NCBI GenBank assembly: GCA_951394045.1
Contig: OX595997.1
Span: forward strand, 1,116,001-1,180,000
From: Nitzschia sp. DOCU1
Lineage: Eukaryota > Bacillariophyta > Bacillariophyceae > Bacillariales > Bacillariaceae
Direction: 5' to 3'
Length of the DNA: 64,000 nt
Shown here piece by piece: positions 1 to 10,580 of the stretch; position 1 is the stretch's first letter, and each line of letters begins with the position of its first letter. The position numbers and the translations under genes are program-made. The notes below the pieces were generated by a model. That model searched no databases. It saw nothing but the letters and a program-made list of their open reading frames with translations, and had not been told where the DNA came from.

Positions 1-8
1 AAGATCTA

Positions 9-698
9 TTGGAAGGTATGACGCTAAAGGTTCGCCCAGCCGCAATGGAAGGCCGACGGCCGAGACTCTCCTTCACGCTTCCAGCCAACGAAGTTCTAGC
101 AGAGGCTGGTTCTGCTTCCTTCTTGGAAGACGGACCCCCCAGACCAGAAACTCATCCACATGTAGACGATATTCTTGATGCGTGGACCCTATACAATCTA
201 TGGGAACACTCTGGTGCTTGGGAGGCACTTCAAAATGACTACCGAATCGTTCTGTCGAGAAGTATGCATTCCGACAATGGAGGAGAGAACCCCTCTAGCA
301 GCCAAGATACGGTGGAGCCGAAACTCAAAGATCGAATGGGGAAAGCCTGTGGCAGTCCGGATTGTGGGAAGCTTCACGGCAAACGCGACCCAGAAACTGG
401 GGAAATTATACGATTGTCCATTCGATGCAAAGAATGCCATATGGAATACTATTGCTCTAGACCATGCCGAGAGGCAGCTAGAGAATTCCATCGGCCGGAC
501 TGTTTGATTCATCAGGAAGAGCGAGCAGAGCGGAGAGAAAAGAAGGCGAAGCAGGTGACGTGTGATACTTGCAAGAAGCGATCATCTTATACGAAAATGA
601 AGAAGTGCAGCCGATGTCGAAAGGCAACGTACTGTAGCGTCGAGTGCCAGAAACAAGATTGGAATCGGCACAAGACAGAGTGTCAAAAACGACATTAG
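9..698 (+). CDS. Double MYND zinc-finger protein (5' end possibly outside window)
   Basis: The reading frame is open to the left edge, so the N-terminus may be missing; the first in-frame ATG is at 18. The C-terminal half holds two MYND-type zinc fingers. The first (about residues 114-165) is a stretched version: C-x4-C, then after an insertion C-x2-C, C-x3-C and H-x3-C. The second (185-225) is canonical, with CDTC, CSRC, YCSVEC and HKTEC. MYND fingers mediate protein-protein contacts, often in chromatin or signalling proteins. No SET domain or other catalytic domain is visible in this part. The N-terminal 110 residues are not recognised. The fingers are clear; the function is open. Confidence 0.75.
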   Translation: MEGMTLKVRPAAMEGRRPRLSFTLPANEVLAEAGSASFLEDGPPRPETHPHVDDILDAWTLYNLWEHSGAWEALQNDYRIVLSRSMHSDNGGENPSSSQDTVEPKLKDRMGKACGSPDCGKLHGKRDPETGEIIRLSIRCKECHMEYYCSRPCREAAREFHRPDCLIHQEERAERREKKAKQVTCDTCKKRSSYTKMKKCSRCRKATYCSVECQKQDWNRHKTECQKRH

Positions 699-1312
699 TG
701 TTTGGTGCTGCTCTAGTCTTTGGTTATTACTACTTTTAGAGGTACCGTAGGCTTTTCGGCTGTAGTATGAAGTAAATCTCGAGGACTGCGCCAAATAACA
801 GCGTGTAAACGATTGCTGCGAGGCAATCTTCAGAGAGCAGGTGTACCAGGTAGCGCTTTGTGTCACCAGTCTTATCTTGTCACTACGATCTAATTTCAGT
901 CGTCTCATCGGTTTGAGATCGAATCCTACTACGATTAAGTCTGCGCAAGAATGGAAACTGCGTGTCCGAACGATTGGAACTCTAGTCGGGACAGAATAAA
1001 CTGTTGGACTGTGAAACGGTTTGCCCCATACCATGTACGGCGTGGTTATGGCTCCTCTCCCGCCATTACCCCATTGCTAGCCACTCCAAGTACAAGTCAG
1101 AACGATTGGAGGTCTAATCGGAACAGGATAAACTGTTGGAGTGCAAAGTGGTTCACGCCATACCATGTACGATGGGACCATGGCTCCTCGTCCGCTGTTA
1201 CCCTATCGTCCCTGTTGCAATCGTATAAACATAGCTACGGATCAATGCATACACGAAGACCTCTTAGAAAGAAACTATGCTTTATAGGGATTGAATGAAT
1301 AATATATGTGCA
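699..1312. other. Intergenic stretch with a 132-bp tandem duplication
   Basis: This lies between the MYND gene and the convergent ispD gene. It contains two diverged copies of a roughly 103-bp block, at about 971-1073 and 1103-1205, a 132-bp period. An ATG-initiated frame (951-1298, 115 codons) runs through both copies. No known domain is visible. Confidence 0.5.
951..1298 (+). CDS. Possible small repeat protein (two 44-codon repeats)
   Basis: A 115-codon ATG frame made largely of two 44-residue repeats. The first carries NDWNSSRDRINCW and FAPYHV; the second carries NDWRSNRNRINCW and FTPYHV. The repeat period is an exact multiple of three, with no indels between copies. That keeps the frame open, but non-coding tandem duplication would look the same. 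No signal peptide or known family. It lies just downstream of ispD on the opposite strand, so it could also be antisense or 3' flanking sequence. Low confidence as a gene. Confidence 0.25.
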   Translation: METACPNDWNSSRDRINCWTVKRFAPYHVRRGYGSSPAITPLLATPSTSQNDWRSNRNRINCWSAKWFTPYHVRWDHGSSSAVTLSSLLQSYKHSYGSMHTRRPLRKKLCFIGIE

Positions 1313-2215
1313 CTACGCAACTGGCGCTTTGACTTGTCGATCCTCCAAGATGGCCTCCGCTACATCCATATCTTCGGGCGTCGTGATCTTGAGATTGGTG
1401 TACTCTCCCAAAGTAAGTTTGACAGGTTCCCCCAGAGCCTCAACGATCGAGACGTCATCTGTCACTTCCAAGTCTTCTTCGGCAACTTTCTTGAAGCCTC
1501 TCAATAGAGTGTCAATCTCTACTACCTGCGGTGTATGAACTTCCCAAAGTCGAGCTCGTGGAATCGTTCGCAATACGAAGGATCCATCCTCGCTCTCCTT
1601 GATTGTCGCCTTGCATGGCACTCCCAGAACAGCCGCACCGTGTTCTTTCGCGTCACTCACAACATTGCATACTTCTTCAATGGTCACCAATGGTCTTGCA
1701 CTATCGTGTACAGCGACATACTTGCATTTTCCATTGGACACTTCCACCAACTTATTGAGTCCATTCTCAACTGATCCCTGTCGCTCTTTCCCGGGATTGG
1801 CAAACGTCAGTCGTCCTTTCGGGTAGCTATCAATGAATGGCTGATATTCTGGCTGATACGATGGATCCATGACCAGCACCACATGTTCTGGCGCCGACTT
1901 GCCTACGCTTTTGCAATATTCGGGCAAACGTTCCAAGAACAAATCCAACGAGTGATGCAAGACAGGCTTTCCTCTCAATGGCAAATATTGTTTTGGCATG
2001 TTCGCCTTCATCCGGCTTCCAGTCCCTCCCGCCAATACAACAAAACCAACATCCGACATGTCTGGAGCACTTGCATCTCCATCCTTGGCTGCTGCAGCCA
2101 ACACCACCAAGGACGGTGACAAGGATGACGGCATCGGGTGTAGGCAAAACGCCCATGTATTTGTTGCCACCGAAGCGAGAATGGATACGAATAGCAGCCT
2201 GGTTGATAGCATCAT
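1313..2215 (-). CDS. ispD: 2-C-methyl-D-erythritol 4-phosphate cytidylyltransferase, plastid
   Basis: IspD couples CTP to methylerythritol phosphate, the third step of the plastid MEP route to isoprenoids (carotenoids, phytol). The CTP-binding loop AGGTGSRM (about residues 62-69) is followed by PKQYL, and the family motifs VHDSARPL and EVTDDVS are present. An N-terminal signal peptide ends around TNTWAF-CLHP, matching the diatom plastid signal with an aromatic residue after the cleavage site. A Ser/Ala-rich transit region follows. The protein is single-exon and about 300 residues, which equals a bacterial IspD plus presequence. The start is one of two adjacent ATGs at 2215 and 2212. Confidence 0.93.
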   Translation of the reverse strand: MMLSTRLLFVSILASVATNTWAFCLHPMPSSLSPSLVVLAAAAKDGDASAPDMSDVGFVVLAGGTGSRMKANMPKQYLPLRGKPVLHHSLDLFLERLPEYCKSVGKSAPEHVVLVMDPSYQPEYQPFIDSYPKGRLTFANPGKERQGSVENGLNKLVEVSNGKCKYVAVHDSARPLVTIEEVCNVVSDAKEHGAAVLGVPCKATIKESEDGSFVLRTIPRARLWEVHTPQVVEIDTLLRGFKKVAEEDLEVTDDVSIVEALGEPVKLTLGEYTNLKITTPEDMDVAEAILEDRQVKAPVA

Positions 2216-2861
2216 GTTCAAACACTGGTAAGCTTCGAATCACAAACGAATGCAATGCAACTCAGAGTTGGATGACCGAAGTTGAATTTCGAAAGTGTGG
2301 GACCATTGTCAACAAACGAGGTATCCTGTCACGCACACTCTCGTCATGATTTATTGTTGCTTCCACTTGGAATCATGACAGGACGATCGCACTTTTTCCT
2401 CCCTGAGCGCACTGACGTCATGCCGTTATGTAAATGTGTCTTATACGACATATCTTGGACTAATTACTGTAACGTTGTGCCAGCGGGGCAAAACGAAGCC
2501 CCACGACAATGGCCTACTGTAGCACCAAACCAAAACCGTAGTGTAGAGGTAGTTGATGATGTGTTATCCACTGATGCGGTCTTTCACGTTATTACTAATA
2601 TCCCTGGAGGGTCCGCAATCGTCTCTATGGTTGGTTCGCGGCAAAAATGAGACGACAGCTGGCATGAGGCAGATGCATCACCGAAAGAAATAGCAATCAC
2701 GACTACTCTATGAATTTCACGTGAAGGGTTCCGAGGCGATGAGAAGCCGTGTGTCCGTCCCGAGCCTAAGAATCATTTGAGTATTTGATCGGCAACCCAG
2801 CATCTTGACTTCTTTATCATTCGTTCGTATTTGTGCAGCATGGATCGTAGCCGTATTTGTA
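2216..2861. other. Divergent promoter region between ispD and the ATP-grasp gene
   Basis: About 650 bp separate two divergent genes. It contains a palindromic CRE-like site (2413-2420). I see no convincing coding sequence, although a first exon of the ATP-grasp gene could lie here. Confidence 0.4.
2413..2420. promoter_or_regulatory. CRE-like palindrome TGACGTCA upstream of ispD
   Basis: An 8-bp perfect palindrome about 200 bp upstream of the ispD ATG. TGACGTCA is the classic bZIP/CREB target, and related CO2/cAMP-responsive elements are known from diatom promoters. Binding here is inferred from position and sequence only. Confidence 0.35.
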
Positions 2862-4620
2862 ATGCAAGAAAACGGACGTGCCTACAAAGAAGAAAATGCT
2901 AACAGAAGAAAAGAATCAACTGCTACGATGAAAGTTGCACGGCAGGTCCAACAAAAGAAGTCAGAGGGCTGCGGTTCTGTACCCACTAGAATCGAAATCT
3001 GCAACGAAGCGTTTGCGTTGTGGGAAATCGAGTCCCACAATATTGTCGTGGTTCCATCCTTGAGCTTCAGCGGCAAAGAGCTCCAGACAATAAATTGCAT
3101 CCAAGGTTACGAAGAACGGATTCTGTTTGTCTTGTTCGCGCTGGCAAACCCAGAAACGCATCTTCTCATTGTTACCAGCGAGGCTATGGATGCGTGGATA
3201 ATCAGATATTATCTATCGCTTCTTCCGGAAGCTCTCCAGAAGAGTGCTCGGAAACGAGTCCGGTTTTACAGTCTCGAGGACCCCACCCCAGATCGTTGCC
3301 TGACCCAGAAGCTTTGCGACAGCAGGCCGATGCTGGAACGGATTCGAAATTACTGTGCTGAATCCCACACCTTCAGGAGGGGTTCGCCCCAAGAACACTA
3401 TATGATGATTTGGCGTGCTACAGAGCACGAGTATAGACTAGGAAAGCTTCTAGGGTTGCCCTTTTCTTGTGCTACCCCTGAGCAGAGCTTGTTTGGAACC
3501 AAGCAAGGAAGTCGGTCCATTTTCAAGTTGTTGAATATCCCTTGCGCCGACGGAACGTACGAGGAAGAACGAGATTTAGATGAATTGTACAAGTCCATTT
3601 GGAAAGTTCTTCGCCGAAATCCAACCGCAACGAAAGGTGTTTTTAAGCTTTCGGAATCTTTCTCGGGAATGGGAAATGCTGTGCTCGATCTCGTGCTGGT
3701 GCAGAAGCGATTGAAGGCAATGGCAGATGATTGTTCTTGGGATGCGGAACTGATGCGGCTCTCCAAAGTGGCATTCATGAATGCTACTTTCCATCACCAC
3801 ACGTGGGAGAGTTACTGCGAGGAGATCAATGAAATGGGCTGCATTTTTGAGCTGTTTATCGACAAGGACAGTAGCCAGAGTCAACCAGAATCCAACGACA
3901 AGCGAACCATCACAAGCCCTTCGGTTCAAGGCATCGTCGATGAGCACGGAAACGTGTCGATGTTGAGTTCGCACGAACAATTACTTGACGATCAGGTGTA
4001 CCTTGGTTGCGAGTTTCCATGCAATTCAGAGTACCGACTCAAACTTTTGGAATATGGCCGGAGAATCGGCGACTTCCTGGCACAGGCCGGAGTACACGAT
4101 CGGTTCGGGGTAGATTTTCTTTGCGTTCCTCATCCACGAGGCCAATGGAAGATTTACGCCGTCGAAATCAATCTTCGAATGACGGGAACAACACATCCGT
4201 GGTAGGTAATCGCTTGTTTTGCGCCATCTCTCGCTGTTCGACTACCGCGAGGACTTACTTACCCAACTTCTGTCGGCCAGGATGACTTTGAAGCTTTTGA
4301 CGCATGGCAATATTGATTCCACTAGCGGGCTTTTCATAGCCCCAAACGGACAAGCGAAGTATTACGTATCTTCTGATCACGTTTCCGTTCCGGTCGCGAG
4401 GAACAAGCTCTATCCAGTAGACCTTTTTAGGCTGATCAGAGCACGCCCTGACTTGAATTGGGATACAACGCAGCAACGTGGGGTTGTGCTTCACATGCTT
4501 GCTCGAGTGTCGAAAGCGGGGACGTTGTCGATGACTGCTATCGCAAATTCGCTGGAGGAGGCTCATAAACTCTTTGACGATACTCGAAACTACCTTGCAG
4601 AGGCAGCAAGAGGGCCCTAG
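2862..4620 (+). CDS. PGM1-type ATP-grasp carboxylate-amine ligase
   Basis: Two exons, 2862-4201 and 4281-4620, with a 79-bp GT-AG intron that restores Trp and joins HPW to MTLKLL. The protein of about 560 residues matches the PGM1-like family. An N-terminal pre-ATP-grasp region comes first, then an ATP-grasp core ending in VEINLRMTGTTHP (metal-binding E and N). The C-terminal domain has KYYVSSD, PVDLF and GVVLHML, typical of PGM1_C. Members form amide bonds between a carboxylate and an amine using ATP, as in peptidic natural products. The substrate cannot be told. The first in-frame ATG is 2862. The upstream frame encodes a hydrophobic stretch without an ATG, so a further 5' exon is possible. 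Confidence 0.8.
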
Positions 4621-5546
4621 TGATCAGAGGCAAACCGGATCGAAATGTACCACCTTGTTATGCCACAATCAGAAGTTCACTTTACAGGACGACGATGAAA
4701 TACTACCCGGAATAGCTCAAGTTCGAGATTATGTGGAATTCTAAGCCACTAAACCACAGTTTTTTTGCGATGAGGCGCCAACTACCATCTGCTACTACTA
4801 GCTACTAGTAGTAGGTTCCACCGTCTCTTTACTACCAGTAGTACTAGACGGGCAGACTCTAGTAGCGCTGAGGTGGTGGATTTTGCGAGAGCAGTCATCA
4901 TGAGTGCGGCAAATATATCGCTCCATGGGCGAGCCAAGCGATTGATCCTTTTCGGCCGTCAAGCTACCGGTAGTTGCTACTAGAGAGAGAGAGCTGGATA
5001 GTGTGAAGTCTACGAGATGTCTACTAATTTTAGATAGCTTGAGCTTTCCTTACCACCAGCTTCGCTTTATTGGGTCGGTGACGTCTCGTGTGCCAAGGAA
5101 TACGTAGCCAGCCGGCGGACGTAACGAAAGACGCGCAAGCAGTTTCGGCGGGCCTTCGGTTTTTACCGGCCCAAACGAATATTTCCTCGGCATGTCTTTC
5201 AACGTTGGTAGTACCTCATACGATTTATTTGGTTTAGCGCAACGTCGACTCATGTAACATTTCAGTCTTGAATATGAAAATAAGAAGGCACGTGGGTGCG
5301 TTCCACTATCGAATAAATGAGAAAAAATGAGGCACACGTCCCGAAGGGCAACAATAAGACATGGGCCCTTTCTTCATGTGACTGTGCGCACGAGAAACTG
5401 TTGCGCGTGGGGGTTGTCTTCTATGGACTAGAGTGCCATTTGAATCCTCAGAACAAACAGGTATTCCATGTTTACTGCGGCGTGCCAAGTCCCGTCCCAT
5501 CAACAAAAAGGAACTGTGGGAAGGATGAAGCTTTCATAAATCCACG
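4621..5546. other. Intergenic, TAG/CTA-rich, with a dispersed-repeat copy
   Basis: No supported gene. The stretch 4775-4865 is packed with CTACTA/TAGTAG triplets that can fold back. A copy of a dispersed repeat lies at about 4943-5005. Confidence 0.45.
4943..5005 (+). repeat. Dispersed short repeat, copy A
   Basis: Contains GATCCTTTTCGGCCGTCAAG and, further on, AGCTGGATAGTGTG. Both blocks recur in the same order and spacing at 57849-57899. A more diverged copy lies near 48153-48238. Confidence 0.5.
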
Positions 5547-6314
5547 ATGCAATTTACAAGACCATCCAGCTTGACTTTGATAGCGACAACGTCGAAGTCC
5601 CACTTCCCCGTCTCATATCCTTCCTCTCCTCCCTCTGCTTTCAGTTACGAGCGAGACATCACCATGGGCTACCAACTACATTTGCCGCCTCGCTACCTCC
5701 GCCCTCTTCCCTTGAAATCGAATGATCTCAGGTTACTGCACGAGGAGCTTCTCTCAAAAGAAGTGTTTAAAAATCGTGATGATCGCAAAAGAGTTAAATT
5801 CAACCTAGATGCTAACCAAACAGCTCGAGTCCCAAAGACCCACCTGAAGGACAATATTTGGTACACAAGTCAGGACTTTGAAGCATTCGAATCTAATTGG
5901 AAGCAGATGAATCGGGAATCAGAGACTCCAATAATGAAAAAGAAGCGGTCACTTGTGATGGGGAAACGAGTTGTTCCGCCCATGGAGGACGTTCGAACTT
6001 TCAGTTGCGAAGCCGGTGCTAGCCGCCGACGTCTGATACGCACTCTCCTGGAACATCAGTCCTCGTGCAAAGCACAAGGGTTTTCCGACCCCGATGGCTA
6101 CAGTATATTATCGAAAACGCTGAGCCTGAAAGATCGGAAGGTGGCATGGGAGGCTGGAGCTGTGAACGCCTACGAGGTCCATTGTTTCGAGAAGGAGTTG
6201 ACAACTTCAAGTCTTCCTAATCTTTTCATGGACTACTATCTGGAGGCGATTCACCCCCACCTGCACTCCCCGCTAGCTTTCATGACGAAGGTATTGCTGT
6301 GTCAATGCGACTGA
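5547..6314 (+). CDS. Diatom-type conserved protein (VKF...NIWY motif)
   Basis: Unrecognised function. The pattern is typical of a large protein group found in diatoms. A short basic stretch RKRVKFNLDA is followed by DNIWYTSQDFEAFE, then a block with RRRLIRTLLEHQ and KVAWEAGAVNAYEV, and a C-terminal MDYYLEAI. There are no TM segments or catalytic motifs. The first ATG is 5547. A second in-frame ATG at 5664 (MGYQLHLPP) has a better context (CACCATGG) and may be the real start. A distant relative lies at 9828-10580, on the other side of the GH2 gene. Confidence 0.75.
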   Translation: MQFTRPSSLTLIATTSKSHFPVSYPSSPPSAFSYERDITMGYQLHLPPRYLRPLPLKSNDLRLLHEELLSKEVFKNRDDRKRVKFNLDANQTARVPKTHLKDNIWYTSQDFEAFESNWKQMNRESETPIMKKKRSLVMGKRVVPPMEDVRTFSCEAGASRRRLIRTLLEHQSSCKAQGFSDPDGYSILSKTLSLKDRKVAWEAGAVNAYEVHCFEKELTTSSLPNLFMDYYLEAIHPHLHSPLAFMTKVLLCQCD

Positions 6315-6404
6315 TCACACAAGAGCCAAAAATAGACCTTAGACCCATTTGCTTCATACATCACCACAGCATTTAAGTTCACAATGATCAACAATTCAGT
6401 ATTC

Positions 6405-9400
6405 TTAATAATAATCAATGACTTCATCAACCTCGCTTCCCACAATTTCTTTCACCGAACCCACCAAAGTAGAAGACCCGGACGATACACGGCCGGAAGC
6501 ACTAGCACCAGTCTTTGTTGGTTTGCGATCTCCTGGAAGTTCGCCGTGAAAGAAGTCAACCTTTTTGCCAGCACCGGCACCAGCGACTGCCAGAACCGAC
6601 GCTACAGACTCGTCTGTAGAGGTCGGAATGCGAAGTTGCACGGGCTTGAACCCCTGCGCGACTGCCTCGATAATGATATCGTCTTCGTCCCATAACGAGG
6701 GTGCAATCTTCCCAAATGAATCAGTACCATGAACACTTTGAAGGAGCTCCTTCTGCCGTGCTTTCAAACCTGCAACGGATGTTACTCGCACGACAGCACG
6801 CACCAGCCCATGGTACGCAGTTTGGGAAGTCGACGTATGAGCCTGATAGCTTTTAGGATCGCCGTTGGCTGTGCCTTGAATTCTGCCTGGACCACTGATG
6901 ATACTAAAGGTGATGTTGTTCGTCGCCAGATGCACTTGCCGTCCAAGGGAGTCCACAACGGTGGCTCGTACTAAGGCGACGTCTTGGCCATCAAGGAAGA
7001 GCGCAGCACCAGTTCCGGTGAATTCAGATGGACAGTCCAAAGTCAGAACCAGGCCAGCTGAGTTTGAGTTCGTTGTTCTCGCAGTCGCCGCCACCTGAGT
7101 ACCATTTACCGCGCGAGCCACTGCTATAAGAGTACCTTCTTCCCAAGGTACGTCGTTCCATTCGGCGTAAGATCCCCCATCCCCCATTACCATGGGAACG
7201 ACAGGCAAGGGTCCTTGGGATTTGCCATTTATAAATAACTCGATCAAGGGTGCATTGGCGTACGCATGGATGCTCTTAGTTTTCATGGTAGAGTTCCAAT
7301 TGTCGGGCGATTCCCAGGATTCCACAATGTGAACTTCATGGACGCCATTCGTTTTGAAAGGCTTGTCGATGCGATCATCTGCGACGCCAAGAAGCCACTG
7401 GGAGCGAAACCAAAACGCCGCGCTCTTTGGAAAACCACAAAGATCAAACTGGCCGTAGGTGCTCGACACGGTGAGCCCTGCAGAAGGCGGCTCACCGTAA
7501 TAGTCGAAAAGAGTCCACACCATTGTTCCGGCAGAATAGTCCACACCATCAGAAGCGTTGACCAATCGCTCCAAGCACCTGGCATTGAAAGCCTTTTGAT
7601 CACACTCGCTGTGGGGATTGTCGTGCTGTGTCTCACATCCGTCATCCTCTCCCCGCATCGTGTTGCAAGAACAGCACTCGGACATGAAAATAGGCTTGTT
7701 CGGTAATGCGGCGTGGCAGTCGTCCAATTTGTCCCGTTGTTGATGGGAGAATCCCTGTATATCAACAGTGTTGGACAATAAATCGTTAAAAGTGAACATG
7801 TTGGCAAGAGTCGGCCGAGTTCCGTCGAACTTTGTGGTGATGTCCTGAAACGCTGGGCCGCCCTTTTCGTGCTTGCCTTCACACCCGACTTCATTGCAGA
7901 AGGACCAAACGACGACTGATGGATGATTTCGATCACGACGAACTAGATCTCCCATATTCTTAACGTAGTCGGGGTTGTCATCAAACAAGCGATTCTCGTC
8001 CATTACAACCATCCCCAAACGATCGTAGATATCCAAAATAGTAGGATCAGGGGGGTTGTGCGATGTCCGTCTTCCATTGCCTCCGATGCTTCGCGATGCT
8101 TGGGCCTAACCGAAAGGCGGGGAAGTTGTGAGAAACAACTCAGAGGTTCTAACAATATTGTTGTCACTAACAAGACTCACCCGAAATAGATTGATTCTGT
8201 CCGGAAGCGCCATTCCAACTACCGCAAAGGTATCGTGATCGCAAAAGCCGCGGATCTTGAATTTTTGGTCGTTGAGAAAGAAACCATGGTTGGGGTCAAA
8301 ATGAATCTTTCGGATTCCATGCTTTACCGACACTCGATCTAACTCCCTTTCTCCCTGACATTCAAAAAGTACCACATCCACTTGGTACAGATGAGGCTCT
8401 GCACTAGTCCACATCATTGGGTCTTGAATTTCGATGCTTTCGTAAACGGTTGCTGTCGACGAAGATAGATCCGTTGCCAGTTCTTTCACGTTTGTGGATA
8501 TAACCTTTTGTTGATTGGGACTTTCAACTTCAAACATGTAGCAAATGCCTGATTCTTTGCTAATCAAGCTGGCTTCCATATGAAGGGAGACCGTCGACGT
8601 CCGACCCTCTACAAACGCAGATGGAAAGGAACTTTTCACAAAGAGACCATTCGGTTCGACATGAACGGCATTCGTCTTGACCATTCGAACATGGCGATAC
8701 AAGCCACCGCCCTCGTACCACCAGCCTAAATATTGAATCAAAGATCGTCATGAGGATTGCATTCGAAATTCCGAGTAATGGGATATGCAAGAAGAGAGAA
8801 GAGATGTTCATGATATCACATTTAGTCAGTGAACATTCTGTGGTATTCGAGCATCCGATGCCGATCGGTGACCTATTTGTACTGTACTACGCACCTGAGC
8901 CCCTTGCGGGTCCTCCGTCATCACCATTGTCAGGATCCACAAAGACAGCAATTGTTTGTTTGTCGTCTGCTGATCGAAGTAAATCTGGTTCTAATTCAAT
9001 CCGAAACGGCGTGTATCCACAAACATGGTTCAGTACGAGTTTCCCATTCAACCATACTGTCGTGTTGCGAAAGGATCCTTCAAATTCCAAGGAAATCACG
9101 TTTCCTGTGCCCGTCTCAGAGCTGCTTTGATGCTCGTCCAACCAATCATTGGGTATCGAAAATGTATTGCGATACCACAGGACATGCCTTGGAATGTAGG
9201 ATCGCCCCGAACAGCCGTCGGGGCACGCATGCCGTGATGGAGCATTGACAATCAAACCATCATGTGGGAGTTGAACGTCCAACCAGTCGCTATCATTGTA
9301 CTCTGGAGCCGCTTCCTTTGGATGGATACCTGGATCCGTGTTTTTAGGTGGCAAATCGTAGGGCTTTGCCCAGTCGGTCAGACCGGTTCTGTGTTTCCAT

Positions 9401-9498
9401 CCATAATCAAACGAAATGACTTCCCGTCCATCGACAACCAGAATCGCCAACGACCACAAAAGCAAGATGCAGCAACGGCCAACAAACGTTGACACCAT
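6405..9498 (-). CDS. Secreted glycoside hydrolase family 2 (beta-galactosidase-like)
   Basis: Three exons on the minus strand (8895-9498, 8181-8725, 6405-8105), with introns of 169 and 75 bp, both GT-AG and both restoring conserved sequence. The product is about 949 residues. It begins with a signal peptide (hydrophobic core LLLWSLAILVV), then a GH2 sugar-binding jelly roll, an immunoglobulin-like domain and a TIM barrel. The acid/base Glu is in SFCNEVG (about residue 455) and the nucleophile is in IFMSECC (about 526). GGNGRRTSHNPPDP and VMDENRLF are family landmarks. The long C-terminal part fits the extra Ig-like domains of microbial beta-galactosidases. It probably cleaves beta-linked galactosides outside the cell or in the secretory system; the exact substrate is unknown. 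Confidence 0.9.
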
Positions 9499-9693
9499 GG
9501 TAATGAAAGTAACTGTGCACCCTTCTGCAGTGAAAGAATGTCATCATTGCCATCATTCGAGCTCTTGTTTCCTATGATTCCCACCACGACATACAAGATA
9601 CGATCTTCGACTACTTGGACTTCTTAAAATACGTACTTATGTACGTATTGTATCATACTTACCTCTCTCTCATTTCCATCCAAATTTCAAATG

Positions 9694-9701
9694 TGACGTC
9701 A
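9694..9701. promoter_or_regulatory. CRE-like palindrome in the GH2/9828 divergent promoter
   Basis: A perfect TGACGTCA about 195 bp upstream of the GH2 ATG and about 130 bp upstream of the divergent gene. It may serve either gene. Inferred from sequence and position. Confidence 0.35.
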
Positions 9702-9827
9702 AATCCATCAACATGGAATTCAAACCCATCTTGGCGCACCGAAGGAATCCAAAAGCCAATCCAGCCTTTGTTCTGTGATCCTTCATTCAAACCACAACAA
9801 CAAACTCATCACATAATATGTTTCACC

Positions 9828-10580
9828 ATGCTGAACCTTGAAGGATTATTCGATTTCGATGCGGCTAGCCGCTACTTGCTAGACAAAGTCAATGTTGATT
9901 TTAAATGTCCAACCACGTTGTTGGACGAATTCAATTGGGAGGACGCTGCTGCTTTGAATTATCCGTATCCGTCGTTCTTTGATGGAGAGGAAGCCAAGGT
10001 GGTCAAGTTGCAGTTCAAGCCGCTGAAGAAAGCGACCCAGGTTGTTGAGATGAAGAAGCGTGTTTCGTTCCCCACCGAGAACATGGTGCAAGTACGCGAA
10101 TTCGATGCCAATCTCTCGGACCATGAGAAATCCAAGGTGTGGTTCGACGGCAGTGACATGGACGAATTTCGACTACAATTCCGAAAAGCAGCAAGTTCCA
10201 ATGACCCCCAGACATTGCTAGTATCGTCGTCATCCTCCTCCTCACCATCGAATAATGATGATGCCAAGAGTTACAATCACACGCGACGTGTGCTCTTGAC
10301 CTTTGAATCTTGCAAGGATATGCAGATGGACGCATCCGAGTTTTTGAGACATGTCTCACGAAGGTCAAGTAACAGAGGCAAAATCAAGGCTCGACGACGA
10401 GCCGAAAAGCTCTACCTCTCTAACCAAGCGTACACTAGTATGGGGGGGGAGTATCTGGCGTTTGCCATCGACCCACGGTTGTCGGACTATTATCTGGAAA
10501 CCTTTCTGGACAAAATAATGGAACGAAGCGAACTGGTTTGTGGAGACTTTTTAGTAGACATTCCAGAGGATGTCGAGTAA
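9828..10580 (+). CDS. Diatom-type conserved protein (KRVSF...KVWF motif)
   Basis: Start chosen at the first plausible ATG (CACCATG, 9828). The frame is open further upstream but has no good start. The protein of about 250 residues has KKRVSFPTEN, then SDHEKSKVWFDGSDMDEFR, a Ser-rich linker, a basic region (RRSSNRGKIKARRRAEK) and a C-terminal LSDYYLETF. It shares its order of motifs with the protein at 5547-6314, suggesting an old duplication. Function unknown; no membrane segment or enzyme motif is seen. Confidence 0.75.
   Translation: MLNLEGLFDFDAASRYLLDKVNVDFKCPTTLLDEFNWEDAAALNYPYPSFFDGEEAKVVKLQFKPLKKATQVVEMKKRVSFPTENMVQVREFDANLSDHEKSKVWFDGSDMDEFRLQFRKAASSNDPQTLLVSSSSSSSPSNNDDAKSYNHTRRVLLTFESCKDMQMDASEFLRHVSRRSSNRGKIKARRRAEKLYLSNQAYTSMGGEYLAFAIDPRLSDYYLETFLDKIMERSELVCGDFLVDIPEDVE

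Noticed and set aside
880..940. Possible tRNA T-loop (GATCGAATCC)
   Set aside because: No matching acceptor stem, anticodon arm or A-box could be fitted around it.
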